Below are positions 1 to 8,831 of a stretch of DNA of 64,000 nucleotides, one piece after another; the stretch's first letter is position 1; the number at the start of each line of letters is the position of its first letter. The stretch spans positions 19,127 through 83,126 of the forward strand of contig CAMEOT010000011.1 of assembly GCA_945929965.1 (NCBI GenBank), written 5' to 3'. Source of the DNA: an uncultured Lachnospiraceae bacterium (lineage in GTDB: Bacteria > Bacillota > Clostridia > Lachnospirales > Lachnospiraceae). The notes beneath the pieces are model-generated. The model saw only the letters and a list, made by a program, of their open reading frames with translations. It was not told the DNA's origin and did not search any database. A program made the position numbers and the translations under genes.

Positions 1-480
1 GCATCGCTGATGTATGAACTGGGAGAAGAATATCCCCAGACGGAACTGATCGTGATCCCCGGTATTACAGCGGCAAGCAGTGGGGCGGCGGTACTGGGAG
101 CACCCTTAAACCATGATTTCTGTGTGATCAGTTTAAGTGATCTGTTGACTCCCTGGGAGAAGATCGAAAAGAGACTGCGGGCAGCAGCAACGGGAGATTT
201 TGCTATGGCAATTTACAATCCTTCCAGTCATAGGCGAAAGGATTATCTGCAAAGGGCCTGTGATATTTTACTGGAAACCATAGAAGGGGAGCGCCCCTGC
301 GGCTATGTGGAAAACATCGGCAGAGAAGGCACCCGGGCGGTGACCTGTACGCTGCGGGAATTAAGAGATCGGGAAGTCAATATGTTCACCACGGTATTTA
401 TCGGCAATTCGGAGACGGAGATCCTTAGGGACAAGCTGATCACAAAGCGCGGATATCATGTGGAGAATAACATACATTAA
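1..480 (+). CDS. cobJ: Precorrin-3B C17-methyltransferase, C-terminal part (5' end outside window)
   Basis: The frame is open from base 1 and ends at 480, so about 159 C-terminal residues are visible and the start lies upstream. The protein looks like the C-terminal lobe of a cobalamin-pathway SAM-dependent methyltransferase (CobJ/CbiH), which makes the ring-contracted precorrin-4 or cobalt-precorrin-4. Visible family marks are IPGITAASSGAA near the left edge, AIYNPSS in the middle, and a GREG turn near residue 105. The next genes are also corrin-ring enzymes and follow after 23 bp behind a GGGAGGAG ribosome site, so this is one operon running into the window. The assignment to the C17 enzyme rather than another cobalamin methyltransferase rests on sequence flavour and context. 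Confidence 0.88.
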   Translation, partial: ASLMYELGEEYPQTELIVIPGITAASSGAAVLGAPLNHDFCVISLSDLLTPWEKIEKRLRAAATGDFAMAIYNPSSHRRKDYLQRACDILLETIEGERPCGYVENIGREGTRAVTCTLRELRDREVNMFTTVFIGNSETEILRDKLITKRGYHVENNIH

Positions 481-503
481 GTTCTCTTTGGGAGGAGAGC
501 AGG

Positions 504-2726
504 ATGAAAAAAATAGTAATTTTTGCAGGCACCACAGAAGGACGGTGGCTGTCGGAAATCCTGGCAGATGCCGGAATCGCGCATACCGTGTGCGTGGCAA
601 CGGAATATGGTGAGATCGTGATGCGGGAACAGACAAAAGGCATAGAGGCGGCAGGGATAAAGGGGCAGCCACTCGTATCTCTTCACCGCGGCAGAATGGA
701 CCGGCAGCAGATGGAAGAATTTCTGCGTAACGAGGGCTATGAGATCGTAGTGGATGCCACCCACCCTTATGCCCGGGTCGTTACAGAGAACATACAGAGC
801 GCTGTGAATACATTGAGAGCTATGGAAAGGGAAACACAGTTCCCCATTTACCTGCGTCTGGAGCGGGAAATTTCGGAGATTCCGGAAGCAGAGAAACATG
901 CCATAAGTATCCGGTATTTTGAAAGCAATGCTGACTGTGCCAAAGCGCTGGAGAATACAGACGGCAATATTCTGCTGACCACAGGGAGTAAGGAACTGGC
1001 GACATATTGTGCCTCCGGCAGATTGTATGACCGCCTGTATGTGCGGATCCTTCCGGGCAGAGAGAGCCTGGAACTGTGTATGGAGCAGGGAATCAAAGGC
1101 AGACAGATCCTGGCATTGCAGGGACCTTTTTCCACAGAGATGAACGCCGCTATCCTGAAGCAATACGATATCCATCACATGGTCACGAAAAACAGCGGAC
1201 GCACCGGAGGGTACCAGGAGAAACTGGAAGCTGCGAAAATACTGGGAATTCCGGTGTATGTGATACAGCCTGCCAAGAAGGCTGTGGATACGTATTCTTT
1301 TGCGGAAATCTGTGGAAAACTGGAACAGCTCTGTAACTGTAAGCTCTCCGGGCAGGGCAGTATGGAGATCTGCCTCGCCGGAATCGGCATGGGCAGCAAA
1401 GACGGTCAGACACAAGAAGTGCAGCATGCGATCGAGACTGCGGATATTCTGCTGGGTGCGGAGCGCATGATCGAAAGATATTCTGCTAAAATCGAAAAAA
1501 GACCCTACTACATGACGGAGCAGATTCTGCCGTATCTGGAGCAATTACAGAAAAACGGTCTTACAGAACAGAAAGATCCCCTTCAGGTAACGGTCCTTTT
1601 TTCCGGGGATACCGGATTCTACAGCGGATGCAGGAAGCTGTATGTGGCATTGCAGGAAACCGTTGCCGCAGGAGCGTTGAACGCAGAAGTTCGGATCCTG
1701 CCGGGAATTTCTTCCGTGGTCACTCTGGCAGCCCGGGTGGGAGAAAGTTATGAAGATGCCGCCATTTTGAGCATGCATGGTAAGAAGCTGAACCGGCTTT
1801 CGGCAACGGTGGAGAGCCATGAGAAGGTATTTTTACTGACCTCAGGAAGTGAGGACATCCGTAAGATCGGACGTCTGCTTGCAGAAGCGGGGATGACAGA
1901 CTGTGAGGTGATCGTGGGATATCAGATGTCTTATCCGGAGGAAAGCATCCGGATCCTGACACCCGGGCAGTGTGAGGAGATTACAGAGGAAGGGCTGTAT
2001 ACCTGCCTGATCCGCAATCCTCACTGGCAACCGGAGCGCCTGACCCATGGAAGAGCCGACATCTGTTTCCTGCGGGATGCTTCGGAAAACGAGGGAAAGC
2101 TCCGCAGAACGCCAATGACAAAAGAAGAAGTCCGGGAAGTTAGCATCTGCAAGCTGCATCTGACACAAAACGCCGTGGTCTATGACATTGGCAGCGGTAC
2201 CGGATCCGTCGCCATAGAGATCGCCGGGGTGCCCGGACGGGTGCAGGTCTATGCCATTGAGAGAAAGCCGGCGGCGGTGGAACTGCTTCGGAAGAACAGA
2301 GCACAGTTTCACATGGATAATATACAGATCATCGAAGCCCCGGCACCGGAGGGACTGGAGGAATTACCTGTGCCGACCCATGCCTTTATCGGCGGCAGCG
2401 GCGGCAAATTGATGGATATTTTACAGGTCTTGTACCGGAAGAATCCCCATATGCGTATTGTGATCAATGCCATCAGCATGGAGACCATTGCAGAACTTAA
2501 GGAGGTGCAGGATACTTTTCCGGTGGAAGAAGAGGAGATCCTGCAGATGCAGGTAAGCCGGGTGAAGAAGCTTTTAAGCTATCATCTGCCCCAGGCGGAA
2601 AATCCGGTATGGATCTGTTCGTTTACGTTTCGGGAGATAGGAACGGATCCTATGGAGAATTCGAAGAAAACAAAACCGGGCGCAGAGGAGACCGGAAACG
2701 GTAAGAATGGAGAAGTACAGAGATGA
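504..2726 (+). CDS. cbiJET: Triple-domain corrin enzyme: precorrin-6A reductase + C5,15-methyltransferase + C15-methyltransferase/decarboxylase
   Basis: One 740-residue chain holds three consecutive steps of corrin synthesis. Residues 1-265 resemble CbiJ/CobK (precorrin-6A reductase), with AGTTEGR at the N-terminus and DATHPYA at 84-90. Residues about 286-505 resemble CbiE, with GIGMG at 293-297 and SGDTGFYSG at 367-375. Residues about 530-710 resemble CbiT, a Rossmann methyltransferase with DIGSGTG at 561-567 and GGSGG at 630-634. CbiE and CbiT are known to be joined in CobL proteins; the extra N-terminal reductase is what stands out. The last 25 residues are charged and low-complexity. The stop overlaps the start of the next gene by four bases (ATGA), so the two are probably translationally coupled. 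Confidence 0.92.
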   Translation: MKKIVIFAGTTEGRWLSEILADAGIAHTVCVATEYGEIVMREQTKGIEAAGIKGQPLVSLHRGRMDRQQMEEFLRNEGYEIVVDATHPYARVVTENIQSAVNTLRAMERETQFPIYLRLEREISEIPEAEKHAISIRYFESNADCAKALENTDGNILLTTGSKELATYCASGRLYDRLYVRILPGRESLELCMEQGIKGRQILALQGPFSTEMNAAILKQYDIHHMVTKNSGRTGGYQEKLEAAKILGIPVYVIQPAKKAVDTYSFAEICGKLEQLCNCKLSGQGSMEICLAGIGMGSKDGQTQEVQHAIETADILLGAERMIERYSAKIEKRPYYMTEQILPYLEQLQKNGLTEQKDPLQVTVLFSGDTGFYSGCRKLYVALQETVAAGALNAEVRILPGISSVVTLAARVGESYEDAAILSMHGKKLNRLSATVESHEKVFLLTSGSEDIRKIGRLLAEAGMTDCEVIVGYQMSYPEESIRILTPGQCEEITEEGLYTCLIRNPHWQPERLTHGRADICFLRDASENEGKLRRTPMTKEEVREVSICKLHLTQNAVVYDIGSGTGSVAIEIAGVPGRVQVYAIERKPAAVELLRKNRAQFHMDNIQIIEAPAPEGLEELPVPTHAFIGGSGGKLMDILQVLYRKNPHMRIVINAISMETIAELKEVQDTFPVEEEEILQMQVSRVKKLLSYHLPQAENPVWICSFTFREIGTDPMENSKKTKPGAEETGNGKNGEVQR

Positions 2727-4126
2727 CCGGAGCACAGAAAAAGAAGATACGCCGCATCATGATCGCCGCACCGAAGAGCGGCAGCGGCAAGACTACGATC
2801 ACCTGTGGATTATTGCAGATTTTTAAAGAAGACGGAGAGGATATCTCTTCCTGCAAATGCGGTCCGGATTATATCGATCCCATGTTCCACAGACAGGTGC
2901 TTGGGATTCCTGCCAGGAATCTGGATACCTTTTTTACCGGAGAAGAAGGCACCCGTAAGCTGTTTTTGAAGGATCGCAGAGAAGGCGAGCTTGTGGTCAT
3001 GGAAGGCGTCATGGGATTGTATGACGGGCTGGGCGGCATCCGTGAGGAAGGCTCCTCCTATCATCTGGCAAAGGTGACGCAGACCCCAATCATACTGGTA
3101 GTGGATGCAAAAGGCATGGGAAGATCGGTAATTTCTCTGATCGCCGGTTTTCTGGCTTACGATAAGGCACATCTGATCCGGGGCGTGATCTTCAACCGGA
3201 TGTCCGCAGCCTATTATGAGATACTGAAGCCCTTGGCAGAAGATGAACTGGGCATTGCAGTACTTGGATATTTTCCGGAAAATAAGGACCTGCAGATCGC
3301 CGGCAGACATTTAGGTCTGTACATGCCGGGAGAACTGGAAGACTTGCAGGGACAGCTCCGTATGACAGCAGAGAGATTACGGGAGACCACAGACATTTCA
3401 AAGCTGTTGCAGATCGCAGAGGAAGCGGAGCCGTTGGAGGAAGAGACGCAAGTGGAGGACTCCGTAGAAACCAGCAAAGCAATACGCCCACGGATCGCCG
3501 TAGCCCGGGATGAAGCCTTTTGCTTTTATTACGAAGAGAACCTGCGACTGCTGGAACAGGCGGGCGCGGAACCGGTGTACTTTTCCCCACTGCATGACAG
3601 CGTATTGCCGGAAAATATTCATGGAATGTTATTGGGAGGCGGATATCCGGAACTGTATGCCGGGCAGTTAAGTGAGAACGATGCCATGCGTACAGCGATC
3701 CGGGAGGCAGTCACAGACGGCCTGCCCACAGTGGCAGAGTGCGGTGGTTTTCTATACCTGCATACGACCCTGACGGACCAGGAAGGACATTCTTATCCCA
3801 TGGTTGGAGCCCTGCCCGGAAAATGCTTCGACACCGGACATCTGGTGCGCTTCGGATACATTGAACTGGAAGAGAGCAGCGGATATTTTATGTCTCATGG
3901 CAGCAGCATCCGTGCCCACGAATTCCACTATTATGACAGTGAGGACAACGGCGCAGACTGCATCGCTACCAAACCAGCCACCGGACGAAATTATCCCTGC
4001 ATCCACGTGGGAGAGAATCACTGGTACGGCTTCCCCCACCTCTACTATCCCTCCTGCCCGGAGTTTGCAAAACGGTTTGTGGAGAAAGCAAAAAAATTCT
4101 CAAAAAGCGGAAAAGATGTGTTATAA
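2723..4126 (+). CDS. cbiA: Cobyrinate a,c-diamide synthase
   Basis: This 467-residue protein matches CbiA/CobB, the ATP- and glutamine-dependent enzyme that amidates the a and c side chains of cobyrinate. The N-terminal dethiobiotin-synthetase-like ATPase has a P-loop, APKSGSGKTT, at residues 15-24, followed by KCGPDYIDP. The C-terminal class I glutaminase-like half has LGGGYPELYAG and the nucleophile in VAECGGFLYL (Cys340). It overlaps the upstream fused gene by four bases. It is the last recognisable cobalamin gene in the window; no cobalamin riboswitch is visible, and one would be expected only at the operon start upstream. Confidence 0.95.
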   Translation: MTGAQKKKIRRIMIAAPKSGSGKTTITCGLLQIFKEDGEDISSCKCGPDYIDPMFHRQVLGIPARNLDTFFTGEEGTRKLFLKDRREGELVVMEGVMGLYDGLGGIREEGSSYHLAKVTQTPIILVVDAKGMGRSVISLIAGFLAYDKAHLIRGVIFNRMSAAYYEILKPLAEDELGIAVLGYFPENKDLQIAGRHLGLYMPGELEDLQGQLRMTAERLRETTDISKLLQIAEEAEPLEEETQVEDSVETSKAIRPRIAVARDEAFCFYYEENLRLLEQAGAEPVYFSPLHDSVLPENIHGMLLGGGYPELYAGQLSENDAMRTAIREAVTDGLPTVAECGGFLYLHTTLTDQEGHSYPMVGALPGKCFDTGHLVRFGYIELEESSGYFMSHGSSIRAHEFHYYDSEDNGADCIATKPATGRNYPCIHVGENHWYGFPHLYYPSCPEFAKRFVEKAKKFSKSGKDVL

Positions 4127-4159
4127 TCGTAATATCTTTTTTGCACGGAGGATAAATCA

Positions 4160-5290
4160 ATGGAAAAATCAAAGGTATATTTTACAGATTTCAGGACCCG
4201 TCTGGGAGAGGGCCTTCCCAGTAAGTTAAAGCGTCTGATGAAGGCGGCGGGGATTCAGAATATTGATATGGATCACAAATTTGTTGCCATCAAGCTGCAC
4301 TTCGGAGAGCTGGGCAACCTGGGCTTCTTACGTCCGAATTATGCGAAAGCAGTAGCGGATGTGGTAAAGGAGCTGGGAGGTGTGCCTTTTTTGACTGACT
4401 GCAATACCCTGTATCCCGGCAGCCGTAAGAATGCCATCGAGCATATGTACTGTGCCTGGGAGAACGGTTTCACACCCCTGACGGTAGGGTGCCCTGTGAT
4501 CATCGGCGATGGACTGAAGGGAACGGATGACATCGAGGTACCGGTAGAAGGCGGCGAATATGTGAAGAATGCGAAGATCGGTCGTGCCATCATGGATGCG
4601 GATGTGTTTATTTCCCTGAATCATTTCAAAGGACATGAGACGGCGGGCTTTGGCGGTGCTATTAAAAATATCGGTATGGGCTGCGGTTCCAGAGCGGGCA
4701 AAATGGAGCAGCATGCGCAGGGCAAGCCGAAGATCAACGAGAGTCTGTGCCGGGGCTGTAAGCGCTGCATGAAGGAATGTGCCAATGATGGACTGGTATA
4801 TGATGAGACCACACATAAGATGCACATTGATCATGAAAAATGTCTGGGCTGCGGACGCTGCATCGGCGCCTGCAATTTTGATGCGATCCACAGCGGCGAT
4901 GCTGCGGCGACGAAGGATTTCAACTGCCGCATGGCAGAATATGCGAAGGCTGTCGTGGACGGCAGACCGAATTTCCATATTTCTCTGGTAGTGGATGTGT
5001 CTCCAAACTGTGACTGCCACTGCGAGAACGATGCTCCTATTCTGCCTAATATCGGTATGTTTGCATCCTTTGATCCACTGGCGCTGGATCAGGCCTGCGT
5101 GGATGCCTGCCTGAAGCAGACACCGCTGCCGAACAGCCAGCTGGCGGATGCTATGGCAAAAGAAGGCTTTTGCGATCACCATGATCATTTTGAAAATACC
5201 ACTCCCAATGCGGAGTACAAGACCTGCCTGGAGCATGCGGAGAAGATCGGCATCGGCAGCAGAGACTATGAACTGATTAAGATTTCGTAA
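4160..5290 (+). CDS. DUF362 protein with two 4Fe-4S ferredoxin clusters
   Basis: This 376-residue protein has an N-terminal DUF362 domain (about residues 1-185; GGVPFLTDCNTLYPG, SLNHFKGHETAGFGGAIKN) followed by a bacterial ferredoxin pair. The cysteines are spaced CxxCxxCxxxC twice, at Cys197/200/203/207 and Cys228/231/234/238, as for two [4Fe-4S] clusters. A C-terminal part continues the DUF362 fold (DPLALDQACVDAC). Proteins of this kind are widespread in anaerobic Clostridia; their substrate is not established. It lies 33 bp after cbiA with a GGAGGATAA-type ribosome site and could share the cobalamin transcript, but a link to corrin synthesis is only positional. No signal peptide is seen, so it should be cytoplasmic. 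Confidence 0.88.
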   Translation: MEKSKVYFTDFRTRLGEGLPSKLKRLMKAAGIQNIDMDHKFVAIKLHFGELGNLGFLRPNYAKAVADVVKELGGVPFLTDCNTLYPGSRKNAIEHMYCAWENGFTPLTVGCPVIIGDGLKGTDDIEVPVEGGEYVKNAKIGRAIMDADVFISLNHFKGHETAGFGGAIKNIGMGCGSRAGKMEQHAQGKPKINESLCRGCKRCMKECANDGLVYDETTHKMHIDHEKCLGCGRCIGACNFDAIHSGDAAATKDFNCRMAEYAKAVVDGRPNFHISLVVDVSPNCDCHCENDAPILPNIGMFASFDPLALDQACVDACLKQTPLPNSQLADAMAKEGFCDHHDHFENTTPNAEYKTCLEHAEKIGIGSRDYELIKIS

Positions 5291-5343
5291 GCTCGAAAAG
5301 TGAAGAAATCGTTTATGAAGTAATTTTTGGAGAGGATGAACTT

Positions 5344-6744
5344 ATGCGGCCAATGGTAAGCATCATTGTTCCGATATACAATGCGGAGAACTATTTACGA
5401 CGCTGTGTCGACAGCATTTTGAACCAGGAATATACGGATTTTGAACTGCTGTTGGTCAATGATGGCAGTACGGATGCTTCCGGCGACATATGTGAAGAAT
5501 ACGGAGACCAAGATCCCAGAGTCATTGTGATCCAAAAGGAGAACACCGGAGTCTCCGACAGCAGGAACCGGGCGCTTGACCGTGCCCGGGGAAAATATTT
5601 ACAGTTCCTCGACAGTGACGACTGGATCACACCGGATGCCACCAGACTATTCGTGCGGGCAGCGGAGGAGTACGGCTGTGATATGGTCATTTCCGACTTT
5701 TACCGCGTGGTAGGAGAGCGTCTGTCCACCAAGGGAGACATCGAAGAGGAGGGCGTGCTCACCAGAGAAGAGTTCGCAGCACATATGATGGAGAACCCGG
5801 CGGATTTTTACTACGGTGTGTTGTGGAACAAGCTGTACCGCAGGGATATTGTGGAAGAGCATAATTTGCGCATGGATACGGATATCAACTGGTGCGAGGA
5901 TTTTATGTTCAATCTGGAATATATCCGCTATGCGAAAGTATTCTATGCCCTGCATGCACCCATCTATTATTATGTGAAGCGGAAAGGCTCTCTTGCCAGT
6001 CAGGGCATTAATATCTCGAAGACTGTGAAGATGAAGTTGAATGTATTTGAGTACTACAATAACTTCTACAAGCATGTTCTGGAAGAGGAAGATTATGAGA
6101 AGAATCGTCTGCAGGTGTACCGTTTCTTTATCGATGCTGCGGGGGATGGAACCGTTCCGCCTTCGATCCTGCCCGGTTCCAAGAAGCTGGGAGACGAGAG
6201 AGTCTTTGTCAATCCGGAGATCTTACAGGCGGAAGGACTGGCGGGAGAGGATTACCGTAAGAGAAAATTATTAGAACATTATCTGGAGCCGGTGGCATTA
6301 AAAGGAGATCTGAAGGTCATGGATGTGCGACTGCTTTTGTGCCTGTGTGAAAAGCATGAATGGGACAGCAGACGGGAACTGGCGGATTTCGCGGGAATCT
6401 CACGGACGAATCTGACCAGCGGATTGCAGCGTCTGACCATGAAGGGATTCCTGAAAGTAGAAGAGGTGAAGGAACCCAAGCCATCCAAAAAAGATAAGAC
6501 GACTGGAAAAAATAAAATGAAGACAGCGGAGATGGCAGAAACGAAGCGGAAGGAACGGGGAGGCAGGATCGTCGCGACGATTCTTCCGGCAGCGGATGCC
6601 ATTATGAAAGAACTAAAGATGGCACAGAGAGATTATGATGCTGCCAGATTCGCCGGCTTCACAGAGGAAGAGCTCATTCAATACGCTGACCTGTCCGAGA
6701 AGATCAAAGAGAATACAAAGAATATTTTATACTTTCTTAATTGA
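5344..6744 (+). CDS. GT2 glycosyltransferase fused to a MarR-like winged-helix domain
   Basis: Residues 1-215 form a classical GT-A family 2 glycosyltransferase: VSIIVPIYNAENYL at 5-18, NDGSTD at 39-44, and the metal-binding DSDD at 90-93. Residues 215-280 are the helical tail common in such enzymes. From about residue 308 the chain becomes a winged helix-turn-helix: LADFAGISRTNLTSGLQRL followed by a wing and a Lys-rich loop (380-405). A C-terminal helix (FTEEELIQYADLSEKI) resembles the MarR dimer helix. The whole is one uninterrupted frame of 466 codons. Its donor, acceptor and any DNA target are unknown. There is no transmembrane segment, so both halves should be cytoplasmic. The stop codon overlaps the -35 box of the citrate synthase promoter. 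Confidence 0.85.
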   Translation: MRPMVSIIVPIYNAENYLRRCVDSILNQEYTDFELLLVNDGSTDASGDICEEYGDQDPRVIVIQKENTGVSDSRNRALDRARGKYLQFLDSDDWITPDATRLFVRAAEEYGCDMVISDFYRVVGERLSTKGDIEEEGVLTREEFAAHMMENPADFYYGVLWNKLYRRDIVEEHNLRMDTDINWCEDFMFNLEYIRYAKVFYALHAPIYYYVKRKGSLASQGINISKTVKMKLNVFEYYNNFYKHVLEEEDYEKNRLQVYRFFIDAAGDGTVPPSILPGSKKLGDERVFVNPEILQAEGLAGEDYRKRKLLEHYLEPVALKGDLKVMDVRLLLCLCEKHEWDSRRELADFAGISRTNLTSGLQRLTMKGFLKVEEVKEPKPSKKDKTTGKNKMKTAEMAETKRKERGGRIVATILPAADAIMKELKMAQRDYDAARFAGFTEEELIQYADLSEKIKENTKNILYFLN

Positions 6745-6770
6745 CATGGTAGTTTCTGAAAAGTTATGAT
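6741..6770 (+). promoter_or_regulatory. Sigma-A promoter for citrate synthase
   Basis: TTGACA (6741-6746) and TATGAT (6765-6770) are separated by 18 bases. The start codon of the citrate synthase gene follows 41 bases after the -10 box. The -35 box includes the stop codon of the upstream glycosyltransferase fusion gene, so the gap between the two genes is completely used. Confidence 0.7.
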
Positions 6771-6811
6771 AGATAAGTATATATAAATGTGAGGGAAAGG
6801 AAGGTATTTGG

Positions 6812-8158
6812 ATGAAGAAAAACGAAGAGTATATGTTGGAACATGCCGGCCTGTGCAGAGCGGCAGATAGATTGGAACCGCAGATGTTCGACGAATACGG
6901 TGTGCAGAGGGGATTGCGTGATAAGAACGGTAATGGTGTAGTCGCAGGCCTTACCAATATTTCACGGATCGAATCCTTCAAAATGGAGGATGGCAAAAAG
7001 ATCCCCTGTGAAGGTAAGCTGTGGTATCGCGGTTATGACTGTATCGAACTGGTCAACGGATTCCGCGGGGATCATTTCGGATTTGAAGAGGTGGCTTATT
7101 TACTTTTGTTCGGTAAGCTGCCGAATCGCGACGAACTGAAGCATTTTAACGATATTCTGGCATCCAGCAGAACCTTACCAACCAACTTCACCAGAGATGT
7201 CATCATGAAAGCTCCCAGCAGTGACATCATGAATTCCCTGACCAGGAGTGTTCTGACACTGGCTTCCTATGATAAAAATTGCAGCGATACTTCCATTGAA
7301 AATGTATTAAGACAGTGCCTGGGACTGATCGCTGTGTTCCCTATGCTGGCAGTCTACGGCTACCATGCATATAATCACTATTCCAATGATGAGAGTATGT
7401 ACATACATCGTCCGCAGAAGAAGCTTTCCACAGCAGAGAATCTGCTGATGATGCTTCGTCCCGACAAACAATATACCGAACTGGAGGCCAAAGTACTGGA
7501 TACCGCACTGGTGCTGCATATGGAGCATGGCGGCGGTAATAACTCCACCTTCACTACCAGAGTCGTAACCTCTTCCGGATCCGATACATATTCCGTAGTG
7601 GCAGCAGCGCTTTCGTCTCTGAAGGGACCCAAGCACGGTGGTGCCAATATCAAGGTCGTAGAGATGATGCGGGATATCGAAGCCCATGTGTCTGACTGGA
7701 CCGATGAAGATGCGGTAAGAGCTTATCTGAACAAGATTCTGAACAAGGAAGCCTTTGACGGCAAGGGACTGATCTATGGTATGGGGCATGCCGTCTATTC
7801 CCTGTCTGATCCCAGAGCCCAGGTATTTAAAAGCTTCGTAGAAAAGCTGGCAGTAGCCAAGGGCAGGGATAAAGATTTCGCGTTGTATTCCATGATCGAA
7901 CGGATGGCACCGGAGGTCATCTCCCAGAAGTCCAGAATCTATAAGGGCGTCAGCGCCAATGTCGATTTTTACAGCGGATTCGTATACAGCATGCTGGAGA
8001 TTCCGCTGGAGTTATATACACCGATTTTTGCCATCGCAAGAATCGTGGGATGGAGCGCGCATCGTATTGAAGAATTGATCAATATGGATAAGATCATCCG
8101 TCCCGCTTATAAGAGCGTGATGCAGGAACTGGAATATGTTCCGTTGAATCAGAGATAA
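6812..8158 (+). CDS. gltA: Citrate synthase
   Basis: This 448-residue protein is a type II-like citrate synthase that condenses oxaloacetate and acetyl-CoA. Visible family blocks are KLWYRGYDC near residue 70, HMEHGGGNNSTFTTR around 235-250, LKGPKHGGAN around 270 and GMGHAVYSLSDPRA around 320; the last two hold active-site histidines. A short N-terminal extension of about 50 residues precedes the core, as in related clostridial enzymes. No aconitase or isocitrate dehydrogenase gene lies nearby. In anaerobes of this kind the enzyme probably feeds an oxidative branch toward glutamate. The chosen start has GGGAAAGGAAGG upstream. It appears to be a single-gene transcript. Confidence 0.95.
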   Translation: MKKNEEYMLEHAGLCRAADRLEPQMFDEYGVQRGLRDKNGNGVVAGLTNISRIESFKMEDGKKIPCEGKLWYRGYDCIELVNGFRGDHFGFEEVAYLLLFGKLPNRDELKHFNDILASSRTLPTNFTRDVIMKAPSSDIMNSLTRSVLTLASYDKNCSDTSIENVLRQCLGLIAVFPMLAVYGYHAYNHYSNDESMYIHRPQKKLSTAENLLMMLRPDKQYTELEAKVLDTALVLHMEHGGGNNSTFTTRVVTSSGSDTYSVVAAALSSLKGPKHGGANIKVVEMMRDIEAHVSDWTDEDAVRAYLNKILNKEAFDGKGLIYGMGHAVYSLSDPRAQVFKSFVEKLAVAKGRDKDFALYSMIERMAPEVISQKSRIYKGVSANVDFYSGFVYSMLEIPLELYTPIFAIARIVGWSAHRIEELINMDKIIRPAYKSVMQELEYVPLNQR

Positions 8159-8164
8159 AAATAA

Positions 8165-8196
8165 AAAGGGACTGCGTATTTTTGCGCAGTCCTTTG
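8165..8196 (-). terminator. Terminator of the TetR-type gene (shared convergent hairpin)
   Basis: Arms 8166-8176 and 8185-8195 pair over 11 positions (one G-T) around an eight-base loop. On the minus strand the stem is followed by CTTTTTATTTTTAT, a good U-tract, so it should stop transcription of the TetR-type gene. On the plus strand the tail is poor in T, so it would be a weaker stop for citrate synthase. Confidence 0.75.
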
Positions 8197-8212
8197 CTGA
8201 TTGTTATCATGA

Positions 8213-8734
8213 TCAGGAATAGATCTGACAGATAATGGATACGATCTCTTCAGCGGATTCCATGGAATTTTCCATGATCCAGGTGACGTAGATATTGTAG
8301 AGGGAACCGGAGAACGCACGAAGCGTGTAATAGAAATCCCGGCCTTTATCTTCCGTATAATAGGTATCAAGGATATAACTGTCCAGGGCCTGCAGCAGCA
8401 GATGCCCCAGTCCTGTGTTCACCAGGCAGGCAATGAATTCTCTGTAATGATCAAAGTATTCATAGCAGTGCAGCATATTGCGGTAGTCGTTATAATTGCC
8501 TTTATCCGGCCAGGCAGCGACATCCTGACGGTAGGCATCTAACAGATCCTTCAGATAACTGATGAAGATCTCGTCCATGGAGTTGTAATTGCGGTAATAA
8601 GTCATACGGGAGACTCCGGCCCGCTCGGTCAGCTCTGAGATGGTAATATTGGACAGAGATTTTGTCTGAAGCAGCTGTATCAAAGCCTGCACCATGCAAT
8701 CTCTGGAAAATTGTTTGGAATGATTCTTGGACAT
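8213..8734 (-). CDS. TetR/AcrR-family transcriptional regulator
   Basis: This 173-residue protein begins with a TetR-type helix-turn-helix: ALIQLLQTKSLSNITISELTERAGVSRMTYYRNYNS covers residues about 17-52 (quoted in parts: TISELTERAGVS, MTYYRNYNS). The C-terminal two thirds form the usual helical ligand and dimer domain, similar to the TetR_C_8 subgroup common in Firmicutes. It is transcribed away from the DUF2974 gene; the 97 bp between their start codons would hold both promoters, so the neighbour is a possible target. The ligand is unknown. Confidence 0.85.
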   Translation of the reverse strand: MSKNHSKQFSRDCMVQALIQLLQTKSLSNITISELTERAGVSRMTYYRNYNSMDEIFISYLKDLLDAYRQDVAAWPDKGNYNDYRNMLHCYEYFDHYREFIACLVNTGLGHLLLQALDSYILDTYYTEDKGRDFYYTLRAFSGSLYNIYVTWIMENSMESAEEIVSIICQIYS

Positions 8735-8831
8735 GGCAGATCACCTTCTTAATGTTTTCTACTGACAGTATAAAACGTAACACAATCCGGAAAAATACGC
8801 AAGGAAAGTTCCTCGCGGAAAGGAGCAGTAT

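Noticed and set aside
477..1544. Long open frame on the minus strand (355 codons) opposite the CbiJ-CbiE-CbiT gene
   Set aside because: It lies antisense to a strongly conserved enzyme, has no family likeness and no ribosome site; a by-product of codon use.
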